Origin: Siphonodentalium dalli
Taxonomy: Eukaryota > Mollusca > Scaphopoda > Gadilida > Siphonodentaliidae
NCBI GenBank assembly: GCA_032622095.1
Contig: CP136066.1
Coordinates: forward strand, 203,568,978 to 203,632,977
Length of the DNA: 64,000 nucleotides
Reading direction: 5' to 3'
A program made the position numbers and the translations under genes. Positions 1-12,487 of the stretch are shown piece after piece (the stretch's first letter is position 1; each line of letters starts with the position of its first letter). The notes beneath the pieces were generated by a model that did not search any database, was not told where the DNA came from, and saw only the letters and a list, made by a program, of their open reading frames with translations.

Positions 1-114
1 CGATCATTTGAATTCAGCAATAATTAAACTCAGTTGGGGATTTCATGAGAAACAAATCATTACGTTAAAAAAAAATTCTGGTTTAATACTATTTGAAACC
101 CTATCTTACCCTGA

Positions 115-295
115 ATAAACCCTAACTTACCCTGAATAAACCCTAACTTACCCTGAGTAAGCCCTAACTTACGTGAATAAACCCTAACTTACCCTGAATA
201 AACCATAACTTACCGTGAATAAACCCTAACTTACCCTGAATAAACCCTAACTTACCATGAATAAACCCTAACTTACCCTGAGTAAACCCTATATA
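115..295. repeat. 21-bp minisatellite (CCCTAACTTACCCTGAATAAA)
   Basis: About eight head-to-tail copies of a 21-bp unit built from CCCTAACTTA and CCCTGAATAAA, with scattered single-base changes. The CCCTAA piece recalls a telomeric hexamer, but the period is 21 and the rest of the unit is unrelated, so this is an interstitial minisatellite. Open frames across it are low-complexity and not genes. The first 115 bases hold nothing I recognise. Confidence 0.9.
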
Positions 296-460
296 ACATA
301 CCTTGCATTGCTTCATCTTCAGCAGCAGCCTTCTCCTGCAAAATACAAGTCGAGTAATGAACAAATGAACGAATATCGTTTCAGTAATTACAGGCCTTTA
401 ATCCTTTCATGGTGGGACCTACGCTGTTGCGGCATTAAAGATCATGTCCCTTACATTTTC

Positions 461-862
461 GCAGTGTACTTACAGTGTACTTACAGTGTACTTGCAGTGT
501 AGAGAGATAAGCTCTATACAGTGTACACTGCAGCCGCAGTGTAGGAGATGGCAGTGTGCTTACAGTGTACATGCAGTGTACTTACAGTGTACCTGAGGTG
601 TACTTGCAGTGTGTTTCAAATATTTAAATGAGCTATGGGAGTGTACCTACAGTGTACCTACAGTGTAGATGCAGTGTAGAGAATGGCAGTGTGGCTGCAG
701 TGTACCTACAGTGTAGATGCAGTGTAGAGCATGGCAGGGTTTCTGCAGTGTGGCTGCAGTGTACTTACAGTGTGGCTACAGTGTGGGGGTGGCAGTGTAT
801 TTGCAGTGTGCTTACAGTGTAGTTGCAGTGTAGATACTGGCAGTGTATATGCAGTGTAGTTT
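461..862. repeat. CAGTGTA tandem array (10-11 bp period)
   Basis: Dozens of copies of CAGTGTAC/CAGTGTAG spaced 10-11 bp apart, with alternating linkers such as TTA, CTA and ATG. Longer phrases such as the GATGCAGTGTAGAG block recur within it, so the array grew by duplicating multi-unit blocks. The same heptamer returns in a separate array near 13.6-13.9 kb. The period is close to one helical turn. No coding or RNA function is visible. Confidence 0.85.
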
Positions 863-1219
863 ATATGGGTGGGGGAGTAGTGAAGATGGAGATGCTTTTA
901 ACCATTCAGATAAATTTTATTTTTGAATCAATATTGCAACAAGATAATCATCAACAATACATTTTATCAGAATAGGGAAGGTTCTAAGTACTAATTCAAG
1001 AAAACATTTGAGGCTTCATCTTTTAAATTGTTGTCTGTGCCTCTCTGTGCAAGACATTTTGTGATAAAAATTTGCAAAGATGTAGCATGTTGTGATAGGA
1101 ATTTTCAGACTAAAATTTGTTGGGAATAATCAGAATATTTGCAAAGAAAGCTATTCAATAGAGGAGTATTTCATATATTTAAAAAAAAATGTTATATAAT
1201 AATCCCACTCCCCTTTAAC
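863..1219. other. No recognisable feature
   Basis: AT-rich unique-looking sequence between the CAGTGTA array and the hAT-like relic. Only short frames are open and none resembles a known protein. Confidence 0.5.
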
Positions 1220-2716
1220 CAGGGTTTCCGTCAGGCCGGCTGCGGGTCATATGGACCCATTCCCCCCATTGCACGAAATCCCACTCATACACAAATAAAT
1301 GACGTTATTAAAAACTTTTTCAGTCTTGTATGCGTCGACAAGCTATATATCTACACTTATTTTCATTAATATTGACAAAATGAAATCGACACAGTCCATC
1401 TCCCGAAAAAACAATAAGAAAGAGCGTGTCAAATAGCGACATTAGATACAGCATAATACATGTCGCGGTAACATCAAAGAATGCCGGACCTTTGAGTGCG
1501 GATATTTTTGTGCACGGGATTCCATGGATGAAACTATTCACGCTCGAAGACCCCGTGCTATCGTACGATTACATAATTGGATCAAAGAACACCCAATTAC
1601 TGAGTCGGGGATATTTTTATGCACGGGATTTTCGTGGATGAAACTACTCAATGTTGATCATTTATCTTATTGCTGTATTATCATTTGTTTTGAGTTCGAT
1701 GTACCGGTAAGTGAAGTTCTTGAAAAATACATGTAATTCTCTACGTGTGTTGATTATTATCCGATATATTGCCATGCATACTTAACAAAATGAAAATCCC
1801 AAAGTGATTTATTTCACAATAATACGGAACCTGTCCCAAATCAGTCTTTATAGCGGGAATTCATAGTGAGAACACCATTCATTTGAGCCATATTACATGC
1901 ATGGAGGATAAACATGAACACATACCAACCCCCCCCCCCCCCCCCCCCCCCCAAAATGGAGATTTTGTCAAAGTACGGTCAATAATAGTAACGTTGTCCC
2001 GCCTGGGTCCCCAAGCACAATAATCAACTACGCACATGTTCACATTTCCCACCAAAAACTCAATTATATTTTATAACACGTTGGCTAAAACTCTGTTCTA
2101 TAGCTGCGGTCATCAGTTGTTGGACTAATACAGACTATTGAACAAGCTACGCGTTCCGGGTGAAAGATTTCGCTACCATTCGTATTTCGCCGCTATAAAT
2201 ATCTCCTGCAGAAAAACCCTGCAGTATGACGTCACCGCGCACAAATAGTTTTACAATTGACAGAATATATAATCCTGTCAGTTTCATTTTCACTGACGCT
2301 ACTTGAAATTCTAAGAAATACTTTATTCAATTCTCCTTGCTAGGTATTATTGGTCAATGCGTAGATTCTTTTTAGTGTTTAGATTCATTATACCTGTTGA
2401 AATCTTATTGTAAGTAAACAGTTAACACTGTATTAAACTCGTAGCTCGTTCATTTATATATATAGTCTTCAATCAGACGGCAGTCTTACGTACGTAATTA
2501 AATGACTAACTATTTGGATACCATCAACAGAATTAATGCACCCACGGAAATGATCGACTTGCATAATATACGTAGCTTTGGATTGCTTTGTGCGACACTC
2601 AGGTGCAAGGAAATGGCTTCTTTTCAGTGTCAAATAACAAAATTTTCGCCCGACAGGACGAACCATGGTGTGTTTCCCAATACGGACTCATTAATTCTCC
2701 CCTGGCGGAAACCCTG
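1220..2716. mobile_element. Probable hAT-like transposon relic, about 1.5 kb
   Basis: The left end reads CAGGGTTTCCGTCAGG and the right end, reverse-complemented, reads CAGGGTTTCCGCCAGG, so 15 of 16 bases match. CAGGG termini fit the hAT superfamily. The flanks share CTTTAA (left CCTTTAAC, right CTTTAATG), which is an imperfect match and not the exact 8-bp duplication expected. No transposase domain can be read; the open frames of 60-97 codons inside have no familiar motifs. A poly-C run lies at about 1929-1952. The call rests on the ends only. A degenerate non-autonomous copy is the simplest reading. Confidence 0.5.
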
Positions 2717-4186
2717 CTTTAATGTCATGATTCATTTCAATATATTGACCCAATATATATATTTCATAAATCTGGTGCACATATGCGAAGTTTGAATGAG
2801 TTGAATTGTGTTCAAGCTTGCACTACCATAATGCCCAAAGTAATTGACCACTTAACCACAGCAGAATTATGGGTATAAAGGCAGACTTTCATTTTTGAGG
2901 CACGCGATCGCTCTTGCGCACCATCGCGCGGCTAAAATTGAAAACCAGCGAGCATACGATTGCGCACCTGGGCCAAATACAGAGAGCGTACAAGTATAAA
3001 GAAACACCTTGAATGTTGTAGCAAAACATCAAATGAATTCTCCGAAACCAACATTCATTGTCGGCATACATCAAAAGGTGAGTCCCTCATGCCACGATGA
3101 TTGGCAGTTTAAGTTATTTGAGGTCACGGTGTGACGTGTCGAATGCACTACATTTATCTGTCTGAGACTGAATGATTCGAAGCTAAAAACACATTTGAAC
3201 GATTTCTATGTATGGCTTATGATGTCACATAAATTCCTGGAAAATCAAAGCGAGACCACGTGCCCGGGAGATGTTGATATTTATGGAATCGGAGTATTAA
3301 ATTGATTCCTTATTAATAATTATGAATTACAAATTAATTAATATAGGAGCATGTACAATATAAAAACATACCGGTAGTGTGTAACATTCACTTGTGCTTA
3401 TGGATAGTGGATTAAGCAGTGTTAAACCATCAAAGAGATTCACTGGACATCGATCGTGAGTAAACTAATTAAATTTACACGGCATTTATGAATGTATTTC
3501 CGCCGTTTATTTTATCTTGATAGAAACCGCGCACCTGGCCAAAACCCAGCGAGAGGGACTCTGCGCGCCTACATTTTCTGAAAATGAAAGTCTGGTAAGG
3601 CCAAAATTAAAATTAGGTTTGTTTGTCCACTCCCAACCAATTCATTTTCACGGCTGCAGCAGGCATGCCAGTCCAACGCTGGTGACTGGAGAAGACTCGG
3701 ATGAGAGCACTCTGGATGTAAGTTGTAAGACCCTATGTTCAATGAATAAAATCTGAGCGACAATGTCAGGCCGCCCCACACGCCTAAATATAACTCCTCC
3801 TATCTTTGACTGAAAATCTGGGATAGATGCATCGATTCTGCCATGTGTGCCCCGACCCTTGATATACATTTCGATTGAAACTTCTTACTTTGTAGTTTTT
3901 AAGGACAGTCAGATTTTATACAGATATCATGTCCTGCACCCATATTTTGTTAGAGCCTGTCAAGATAAAGTTCTATTAAATGACAATTTTCAGCAATATA
4001 ACTACCGGTAGTCAAAGCATGCGGAATCATGATACTTGCGATGTGTTTGATTATATGGGATAATTATAACATGGTATAAATATCAGGTCTATTATTAAAA
4101 AAAATAAAATAATATATTTACCTACCTACATGTACTAGTACCTGCACACTTCCAAAATCTAGGGTCGGTAGTGGACAAACACATAT
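2717..4186. other. Mostly unrecognised AT-rich DNA with one MITE end
   Basis: Positions 2826-2875 carry an isolated terminus of the TA-flanked CAGTAATGC palindrome family (ATAATGCCC ... ACCACAGCAGAATTATGGGT). The rest contains no convincing exon, RNA gene or repeat. The open frames at about 3.5-3.9 kb overlap on opposite strands and lack motifs. Confidence 0.5.
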
Positions 4187-4395
4187 TATTAATAGTGGCC
4201 AAATTTTTCAGGTCTGAGGATTTAGTCGAAAATATGGCTTGTTGCCATTCATCGGAAAGCTCTCGCCGAGAGCTTTCCGTAAGTTTCCGATGAATGGCAA
4301 CAGGCCATATTTCCGACTAAATTCTAAAAAATTACCCATACATTGTAAATGGCATAATTCTGCTGTGGCTACTAGTAAGTGGTCAATTACTTTAT
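4187..4395. mobile_element. Degenerate CAGTAATGC-family palindrome
   Basis: The two arms carry TTTAGTCG(G/A)AAATATGGC and its complement around a loop with AGCTCTCGCCGAGAGCT. This matches the inner arms of the complete copies at 19,630 and 35,027. The outer ends have decayed (ATTTTTCAGG on the left, AGTAAGTGGTCAATTAC on the right), so the flanking TA pair cannot be assigned. Confidence 0.7.
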
Positions 4396-4486
4396 AAGTT
4401 ATAACTGTGTTTGCAGCTTTGTTGTCTATAGTATATGTTGATTAATTAGGCTAATGTCACTGTCAGTACTGTCACCTCACAGTAAC

Positions 4487-4830
4487 GCCGAAGGGGTCAC
4501 TCTCACCAAAAAAAGTGCTGACGGGTACACAGGATTTTAAAATGTGCTGAAGGGTATACAGGGTTTGTGATCACCACTAACATCGTTACTTAAACTGTTT
4601 CTGAAAGTCTGGTGCCCATTAGCAGTTTGTTTTCAGTTCATTTTAATGTTCATTGCCATTGGAACGTAAACAATTATTCTCTATAGACTCTACACTCCAA
4701 CAGAAATCATGGCAGATACGAAAACTAAACGTCATTTAGAACGACATTTCAAACCCAGTGTACCCTTCAGCACATTTTCAAATCCTGTGTACCCTTCAGA
4801 ACTTTTTTTGGTGAGAGTGACCCCTTCAGC
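4487..4830. mobile_element. Inverted-repeat element with 9-bp target duplication
   Basis: The left end GCCGAAGGGGTCACTC and the reverse complement of the right end GCTGAAGGGGTCACTC open inverted repeats of roughly 85 bp each, separated by about 170 bp. Both ends are flanked by the identical 9-mer CACAGTAAC (4478-4486 and 4831-4839). A 9-bp duplication suits Mutator-like or Merlin-like elements, and I cannot choose between them. There is no transposase, so it is a MITE. The frame running out of it at 4709-4993 is an accident of this repeat. Confidence 0.8.
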
Positions 4831-4839
4831 CACAGTAAC

Positions 4840-5270
4840 TCAGCAAGTAAGAAGTTGTATTGTAGAGTGTATAACTTTTTTGATATTCTACTCTGAACAT
4901 GCAGTTTTTTTTATCATGACATCAGTGAAGCTGCTGTGGCATATGTTTAGCACTGAGACTGAGAGTGAGAGAAATTTGCAAACGTTGGCATGACAGATTC
5001 CAGTTTTTTTCGCCAAAAATTGAAAAAAAAGCAGTCAATGTCAGCTGTGTCACTTTTTTCTTCTTCTTCTTCTTCTGAATCTGATGTCACATTGTCACCG
5101 AGATCCAAATTCCAATGTGCTCTGTGTACCCAGTCTATCCCTCCGCCAAAATTAGTTTTGTCACGTAGCACAAGTATTTGGACAAGACGTCAACTTCGAG
5201 ATGATTTAAATTGAATCCGTGATCCGAGTCTTGACAAATTAAACATTAGACTAGTCCACTCCATCGAGTC
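4840..5270. other. No confident feature; short serine-rich open frame
   Basis: A plus-strand frame at 4990-5214 would encode a serine run followed by a FQCALC stretch, but it has no second metal-binding pair, no splice context and no recognisable domain. Treated as non-coding. Confidence 0.4.
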
Positions 5271-5390
5271 CATGCAATGTCATTGTCAATGACACGTCAC
5301 ATGCTAGTCCAACAAATTAGACGATTCGGAGTAAGGCCTATTTTAATATTTGGACATTTATGTGGCCTTACTCCCTCATCGTCCAACCAT
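5271..5390. repeat. Dispersed repeat, copy 1 (GTCCAACAAATTAGAC)
   Basis: Carries CTAGTCCAACAAATTAGAC, then a spacer with ATATTTGGACATTTA. The same elements occur in reverse orientation at 7855-7955. Probably a small MITE; ends not resolved. Confidence 0.55.
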
Positions 5391-7854
5391 GGGCGTGAAA
5401 AATAGGAACGCTGCGAAGCCACTTATTTTACATGGCAAGGGCATGCCCCTTTAACTTACTGTTCACGTCCAATGACACAAATAAAACCATAAATAAAAAA
5501 CACATACCTGTTGTTGGAATGTTTAGTATCATGACTGAACTAACTAGAATATTTTTTGTCACTATTAATCCATTAAAATTTGATCAGAATACACACGTCA
5601 GAAATATCAACATCGTCTGCGTGAGGATTTACGCGCGGTATTGAGATTACGCGCATGCGTAAAGGAACAGAAATCATGGAAAAAATTTAGGCCACACCAA
5701 ACTTATTTCGCAGTTTCATTGTTCCAGACCACGTAGGAGCAGGCCGATTTTTATAGACATTATTGGATCTATATCCTTATAATTTTTCGGAGTGAATGAT
5801 TTTTGTTCACATCTATATATTAAGTATATATGTAATAAGCGCTAGATAAAAACGCTAACTGGCTGTCAAGCCACATACAGTACAAAAACGCAAGGAAAGC
5901 TATAGTGGATGGGTGTCAAGTAGGCCTTCAGTTTCAACAATTGGAAAGTTTGTGCCTAACATGTTGAATTTGTTTTGATATGCGAGTATTACTGTGGTCA
6001 TATATATAATGTGAAATTTGTAGTGATAAATCGAGATATATATAAACACACACATTATATAGCATCGTCGTCGAAATTGCTAGAAGTTTCATGTAGCAGA
6101 CGTCTAAACGCAATTTTGGGCGCAATTTGTTACCGGATGGGAATATATTCGCTGCCACGTGGTCTTGTATTTTATACATATAAAAACGAGCTTCGCTTTG
6201 ATAATTGAGAATGACACAGCTACGAAAATGCATATATGTATACGAGTTCAATTATTCTATATAATTTGTAGCCGCCAGTGCCCGCCACACAGATGTGATA
6301 TTTGTAAGCTCTGTGTGCGCACAGGTACGATTTTAGTCGAGCGACTGAATATGATTGGCTACCTCCAATAAATAGTACGACTCGATCGTAGAAAATCAAA
6401 ATTATTCGATTCTTTGCGAGGCCGATCGTGCGTCAAAATGTCCTGCGATTTTCCACCGCACAAGTTACGATTTTACCTATATATAGCCTACAATATAGGC
6501 TTAACCGGTGCCCGATATTTGTCGTACAATATATATCGCATCGTACGCGTGTGCGGCGCGCTAAGGCATGTTTAGGTTTTCCGTATCAATAATAATATTA
6601 TAATTATATGTAGGCTGGTCTATTGCCAATTGTGTAATTTCCAATTTAACACAGTCAGGCAACTATTTTCGGTACGGTAGCGTATGTACAGGTACATACT
6701 TCAATTTATCTCCAAGTTTTACAATATACGTTTAAACACGTACACATATTCGCCGTATTAATGACCATATATTCTTTTAAACATATAATAGGATGACCAT
6801 ACTTACCATTAATACTGTAGAAAACATTATCACAACTGTTTATTTGAACGTTGATTTACCGTTTTCTCATTTTACTGGAAAAAGCGGTAATAATCGGTAA
6901 CCATCGTAAGTTCGTAACGGCAGGTTTTTTTCTCGATGTCGATTATAAACAGGCAAACGAAAATATAGTCGAAGTGCCGTTTCAGTTAATCTGTTTATCA
7001 CTAGAAATGTGTTGGTTTTATGCCAAAATATCGAACATAGACCTATATAATCCGGCTTTTGGTGACAATTTGGTCATAGTTTTCGACTTGTGAACATTTC
7101 ATGGGGCAAGTGGTCGTTGAATTCATCGATTACAACTGATTTACTTACACGAAAATCCACAGGAATACGAATATAATCCACATAAGTGACTAATAATAAT
7201 AACTATTACCCACGCATATCATACTCTCGTCGAATCTTGACATACCGGAAAGCTTGAAAGACCAAGCATCCGGTTAACCGGTTAATCAATTTGAATTTCA
7301 AAACTAATAAAATAATTTCCATATCCCTTCAAATATTGTTTACTTAAGAAAAGGCATCTTTATTTTTGGTACAAAAATATCAATGGTATAATTTTGATAA
7401 GAACACTTCTATGATGAAAATGTCAACAAAACCGGACGAACAGACCCTTATTATTGTTATTTATCAAACAAACAACATTTGGCGCTAATGTGCTATCTAT
7501 AAATGCCAACAAATTGACCCAGTTGATATTTCCATATCTGCACGGCATATATTGATTTTCACGAGTAATCAATTTGTGTGGCCTTTATTTTAGAAGCGTG
7601 ACGTCATCATTATCGTCTGTATTTGAAAATGGTGATATGTTTTCGACTCCGAGATTAAACTAACAAATCTGTAATTATGACAACGTTTATATCACAATCT
7701 ATGTTTGAACATAAAGAATACTATCTCCGCTACAGGTAAGACTCATGTATTTGTAGAAAATTTCAAATAGAATGGTATTTTGAAGGGGTTATATCGGTGG
7801 TCACTGGTGTTGACCTGCTTCAAAATTTGTGCAATCTTGATTTTCAGCTGTTTT
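5391..7854. other. AT-rich DNA without recognisable features
   Basis: I see no exon with credible splice sites, RNA gene or repeat shared with the rest of the window. Scattered TATATA runs occur. Open frames stay below 110 codons and overlap on both strands. Confidence 0.5.
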
Positions 7855-7955
7855 ATTAGACTAGAAGGAGTAATACAATCGTAAATGTCCAAATATAAAA
7901 ATATGTATTAATCCGAATAGTCTAATTTGTTGGACTAGTCACATGCGAGAGATCA
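7855..7955. repeat. Dispersed repeat, copy 2 (inverted relative to 5.3 kb)
   Basis: Reverse-complement match to 5271-5390, including the ATATTTGGACATTTA and GTCCAACAAATTAGAC blocks, with moderate divergence. Confidence 0.55.
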
Positions 7956-8381
7956 ATCACCGAATCAGCTAGACGACAGCCATCACTCTCCGATTGAGAA
8001 TTATCACTTGTAAATAAATGTAAGTTGTGTCTAAATTTAGTGCACGTTTCCATCGGTTATAATATGTATGCGTCCAGTGTGACTTCCATTTAACTGTTGA
8101 CATTTAATTTTTCAATGCCAATTGCCATCGTGATTCGTATTCCGTGCAGGATTGGGAACAAACTTCGCCTATTTGCCGAATTCAGCCTCCTACCACCTGT
8201 TTTTCTACCTCTAGTGTAGTTCCTGTCTTCTTTTCGCCAAACTGTTGAATTGTTTTGGCTTTTCTGAGGTTTTCTCGCCATCATTTTCGTGAAATGAAAG
8301 ACGTTGTCAAATAAAAGATGAATTTAAATTCGAAAATTAACCGGAATGCGGTCTGCGCATGCGCATAAAATGACGTGGGTC

Positions 8382-8620
8382 ACACTAAAAGTTGTAGTCC
8401 GAGTCCGAATTCTGGAGCCCAGTAAAAGGTGCTGTTGGGATTTTCAATTTCGTTTAATGTCGTTATAAATATAATTCCAATAATGATGAATTTGGGTTTG
8501 TGATAAGCTATGCCAATTACAAATAAACAAATTTAAAATTTAATTTGTAAGTCTTATATTTCAACGTTTTATCGACATTTTTCGTTCTCCAGCACACTAA
8601 AAGTTGTAGGCCTAGTTGGG
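8382..8620 (+). repeat. Dispersed 0.23-kb repeat bounded by ACACTAAAAGTTGTAG, copy 1
   Basis: Begins CACACTAAAAGTTGTAGTCC and ends with a second CACACTAAAAGTTGTAG, so the unit is flanked by direct repeats. The interior block GATAAGCTATGCCAATTAC is shared with the second copy at 40,091-40,310. There is no coding potential. It could be a SINE-like or LTR-like remnant, but it is too short to decide. Confidence 0.65.
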
Positions 8621-9589
8621 ATCAGCCGCCGAGTCGCTAATAAGGTGTTAATTGTTATTGTTGGCGGCTAATTGGATTAAGTCAGTGGTGGGTCACATGA
8701 AGATCAAAGGGCAAGTAGTGGGAATAAAAACAAACAATGACTTATGTTTATTAAGCAAAATATGAAGGTTTAGCAATTTTAAAGATTACTCTTACGTGAA
8801 CACGTAGCGTCTTTTGAGCCTGTTAGAAGGTAAACGGAACCTCCGTTTGGCAGTTTTGGTGGCACTGTCGATATTTTGTCTACGTCGGCATACGTGTAAA
8901 CAACTCTGTGATAAGTATAATTCAGTTAGGCCTATAAGTGTTCACCTTAAATACCGATAGGACTATATCCCATATACAATCAGCTGCGACATCTTAAAAC
9001 GAGAGGCCGATCACGATCGGCAGATGTTTAACCCATACCTTGGCGATACCGATTAGCTATAACTGATAATTGGTCAAAGATATGATCACAGTGATACACA
9101 TATCAGTACCTAACTTAAAATCAAAAGCTCAAATTATTTGTCTTAAGAAGAGGTTAAGGTAATTGGGGTGGGGAGGAGTCGTTTTAAATCTCATAACTCT
9201 GTCCCTATTCAACCAATGACCTCTCATTGTGAGATCCAATTGTTTAGCCATTAATCAATTTGACAGATAGGACAAACAATTATCCAGCCAGCAGGTTCAT
9301 CTTTACCTTCATACAACCACCCCCTAGAGCTATGTAACATATGTCACCACTCAATTAATAACAGATTTCACTTGGAATGACATCTATTAAAGGTATTCGC
9401 ATGTGCTCTGGATATTGGATGTTCACATGGCAATTTATTGATATCATTATATTACATGCAACTATTTTTTTTTTTTAACTCAATAATTTTTTTTATTATT
9501 ATAAAAGTTTTTAAATATTTTTTATGTTAAATCGAGCGAGGAAATTCAATCTAAACAAATATGAAAAATCAAAATTTTAAATTTAAAAA
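8621..9589. other. No recognised gene; fragment of a GATCGGCAGATG repeat
   Basis: At 9001-9055 there is CCGATCACGATCGGCAGATG followed by TTTAACCCATACCTTGGCGA. Related fragments lie at about 23.35 kb and 30.99 kb. The remainder is AT-rich and unassigned. Confidence 0.5.
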
Positions 9590-9843
9590 AAAGAAAGAAG
9601 GGTCATAACTGCTTTAAGATAAATCGGATCGAACTCATATTCACTCGAACTGTATTTTGGGATGAGAAACCTATACACAAAATTTGGTTCCGATCAAATA
9701 GAAAATGTTAGAGATATCACATTATGCCTAAAGTGTCTAAGAACTGACAGACAGACAGATAGAGACGGACGGACAGACGAGTGGTCAATCTGGACATTGA
9801 CACTATGTGTACCATACTATGGTATAGGTACACATAAACAGTT
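9590..9843 (+). mobile_element. Pearl/Helentron-like unit 1 (core + GACA/ACGG tract + 3' hairpin)
   Basis: One core unit (GGGTCATAACTGC, then a degenerate run through CACAAAATTTGGTTCCGATC) leads into an ACAGACAGACAG/GGACGGACAG microsatellite. The unit ends in the hairpin GTGTACCATACTATGG/TATAGGTACAC. Core repeat, tetranucleotide tract and hairpin end is the architecture of bivalve pearl/CvA repeats, which are considered Helentron-associated. No Rep/helicase coding sequence is present, so it is non-autonomous. Confidence 0.6.
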
Positions 9844-10399
9844 TTATCTCATGCAGAGTACAGGAAAAATACATCAAACTGGTGTGCCCCTTTAATATTT
9901 CAATTCACATTTGTAAACAATTGAAATCAATGTCGAAAAAGCTTTTGATTAATATATAGATAAAACAAACTAGACCTACAGTTCTAAGAGTGTTATGAAC
10001 AATTATTTTGTTCCCATAGACTGATACAGAGCTCTCGTTTTTTAAAGTTTGAAAACCAAAGTTGTCTTCCCATGCAACCAACAAAATTCCAATGGTAATG
10101 CTTTTAAACAATGAAACCAGATTATGCCTTTAAGGTGAAATTTAAATAACCATGAATATAAAATATAAACATTCCACCTATGATATGGCCAGAGATACTT
10201 ATAGAGTATAAAGTATATCTGATATAGCCAACACAACTCCTAGCAGTTAATTAACTCAATACCAGTACAAGAGAGAGAGAACTTCATGGCATTGTAACTG
10301 GATAGTATCTCTTGTCTCCATAGCATTGTGAAACTGATTTATTAGATATTATCTAGACAGTGCCACCTGTGTATCTTTGATATATTTTAGCGATGAATA
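9844..10399. other. No recognisable feature
   Basis: AT-rich interval between two core-repeat blocks. No credible exon or repeat. Confidence 0.45.
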
Positions 10400-10695
10400 A
10401 AATAATCAAAGGGCCATAACTCCAGTAAATAGTACCGGATCAAACCCATATTCGAACTCGATCTGTATTTTGAGTTGAGAAACTCACATACAAAATTTGG
10501 TTCCTATCAGTTGAAAACTTGTTGAATTATCGAAGCATTCATGAATTCTATGTCAAAGGGCCATAACTCCATTAAAAAATATCGAATCAAACCCATATTC
10601 GAACTCGATATGTATTTTGAGTTGAGCAACTCACATACCAAATTTGGTTATGGTCAGATAATTTCTTTTTGAGTTATGGCAGCATGCATAAATTC
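10400..10695 (+). repeat. Two tandem pearl-like core units without a tail
   Basis: Two copies of an about 145-bp core (AAAGGGCCATAACTCCA ... CATATTCGAACTCGAT ... CACATAC(A/C)AAATTTGGTT). The ACGG tract and terminal hairpin seen in the neighbouring units are missing, so this is a truncated or partially deleted copy. Confidence 0.6.
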
Positions 10696-11761
10696 TAAGT
10701 TGAAACATAGCAGCTCTATTACAATTACCAACAGGACATTCATTGCCATTTTATATTGGTCTATATATTTATAAAATAGAAACTCATAAAAATTATGCAA
10801 TCTTCATCATAAAAAATTTTTTGGAACATGAACATATTTGGGCATACCTCCCGCAAAAATCTCACGGATTGACATTTTCAAAACTTAACAGGTCTGGTAT
10901 AGACCTTGATATTAAATATGATTGATAATGGTTGGATATAAAATATTTTAACACAGAATTATCAGATAACTAAAGGAGAGATATGAGAAGGGTCAAATTG
11001 AAAATATTAGAGTCATAACATTGGATTGCGTACAGTATACATGTACCTATGGTTAATTTTATTCTAAGCTGATCATTGGAAAGATACAATGTCTGTAACA
11101 GCAGAAATATTCAAGAATACCAGAACCATTATTATTATCCTGCAGCCCAAATGCAATAGAGGGAATTTCAAACCAAGATATTTCCTCAAATGATGAATAT
11201 TCAATTGGTGGCTTATAGAAATTCTTAGTGAACCTGGCCCAAGGCGAAAGAGATAATTTAAAATCTGCCTATCAGATATCATGTGTCTATGGAATAGGTT
11301 AATTTTAATCATGAAATACATGCAAGTGAAAAGTGGATCACAATCAACCTGGACATAGAATAGGAGAATGAACATATAATGTGTGGAGAGGGTTAATCAT
11401 TTCCAATGACATCATATGATGGAACTAATGTGTGGATTAATTTTTTTCTCAAGATAAGACAACAGTGTCTCTGTAAACAACAATTCTCTAAACAGCCATG
11501 CTCCAGAACATCCTTCAGATGGACAATGGACTATTTGTATTAATGCCACGAACATGTTTCAACAGGTTGGGTTAAATTACTATTGCACACAAACTGGAGT
11601 AAATTATCATCAATCACTGTCAGCCTCTGGGAGCAGCAGTGGTTTGGCAAAGAGTATCCAGTGTCATTTTCTGATTCCAATAATGCAGAAGATTACTGTG
11701 TAAAGTTGTTTGTCTTAAATTCTCACAGGGCATATACAATAGGTAGTAAATTACTTGAATT
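10696..11761. other. No recognisable feature
   Basis: AT-rich sequence. Open frames at 11.07-11.38 kb (minus) and 11.58-11.77 kb (plus) lack motifs and splice context. Confidence 0.45.
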
Positions 11762-12487
11762 ATAAAGGGCCATAACTCTGTTAAAATATACCGGATCAAA
11801 CTCAAATTCGAACCTGATCTGTATTTCGGGGTGAGGACCACATGTACCAATTTTGGTGTAGATCAGATGAAAAATGTTTTGAGTCATAGCAGCTTGCATG
11901 AGTACTAAGTAAACATAAGAGTGAAAAGGGTTAACAAAACGATACCAAAATCGATACAGATAAAGAACGTGCTAACAAAGACCTAGGTAAGAAATATGAG
12001 GCAGATCATAAGCAAATTGTTTGACTTAGATGCATCAGATAGAATTTGTGAGTGGGGTTAATTATTTTCTAAATCGATCAACTGATCGATACCAAAAACT
12101 ATACAGGTGAGGGGTGTGTCATCATAAACCTACATTTTAAATATGAACACAATCGGACAAAAAACACTTGGGTTATTGCATCGGATAGCACATGCCCATG
12201 TGTGGATGCAAAGTGTTAATAATTTCTAAACCGATCAACCGATCGATACCAAAAACTATACAGGTGAGGGGTGTGTCATTGTAAACATGCACATAAAATT
12301 TGAACATGATCCGATAAAAGATACTCCAGTAATCGAATCAGATAGCAAATGTCTACGGACAGACGGACGGACGGACAGACGGACAGACGGACAGATGGAC
12401 AGACGGACAGACGGACGGACGAACGACGGATGGTTGATCCGGACGTCAGCATTATGTGTACCATACATGGTATGGGTACACATAAAA
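11762..12487 (+). mobile_element. Pearl/Helentron-like unit 2 with ACGG microsatellite
   Basis: A GGGCCATAACTCTG core is followed by two copies of another core phrase (ACTATACAGGTGAGGGGTGTG, at about 12.1 and 12.25 kb). Next comes a long GACGGACA tract at about 12,355-12,430, and the unit ends in the hairpin TGTGTACCATACATGG/TATGGGTACACA. The architecture matches the unit at 9.6 kb, with more core copies. Frames through the microsatellite on both strands give repetitive arginine-, serine- or proline-rich peptides and are not genes. Confidence 0.65.

Noticed and set aside
115..295. CCCTAA pieces suggesting a telomere
   Set aside because: The period is 21 bp with non-telomeric sequence in each unit, and the array is short and internal.
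4709..4993. 94-codon frame starting inside an inverted repeat
   Set aside because: Its first half is the right arm of the 9-bp-TSD element and its second half is unrelated flank.
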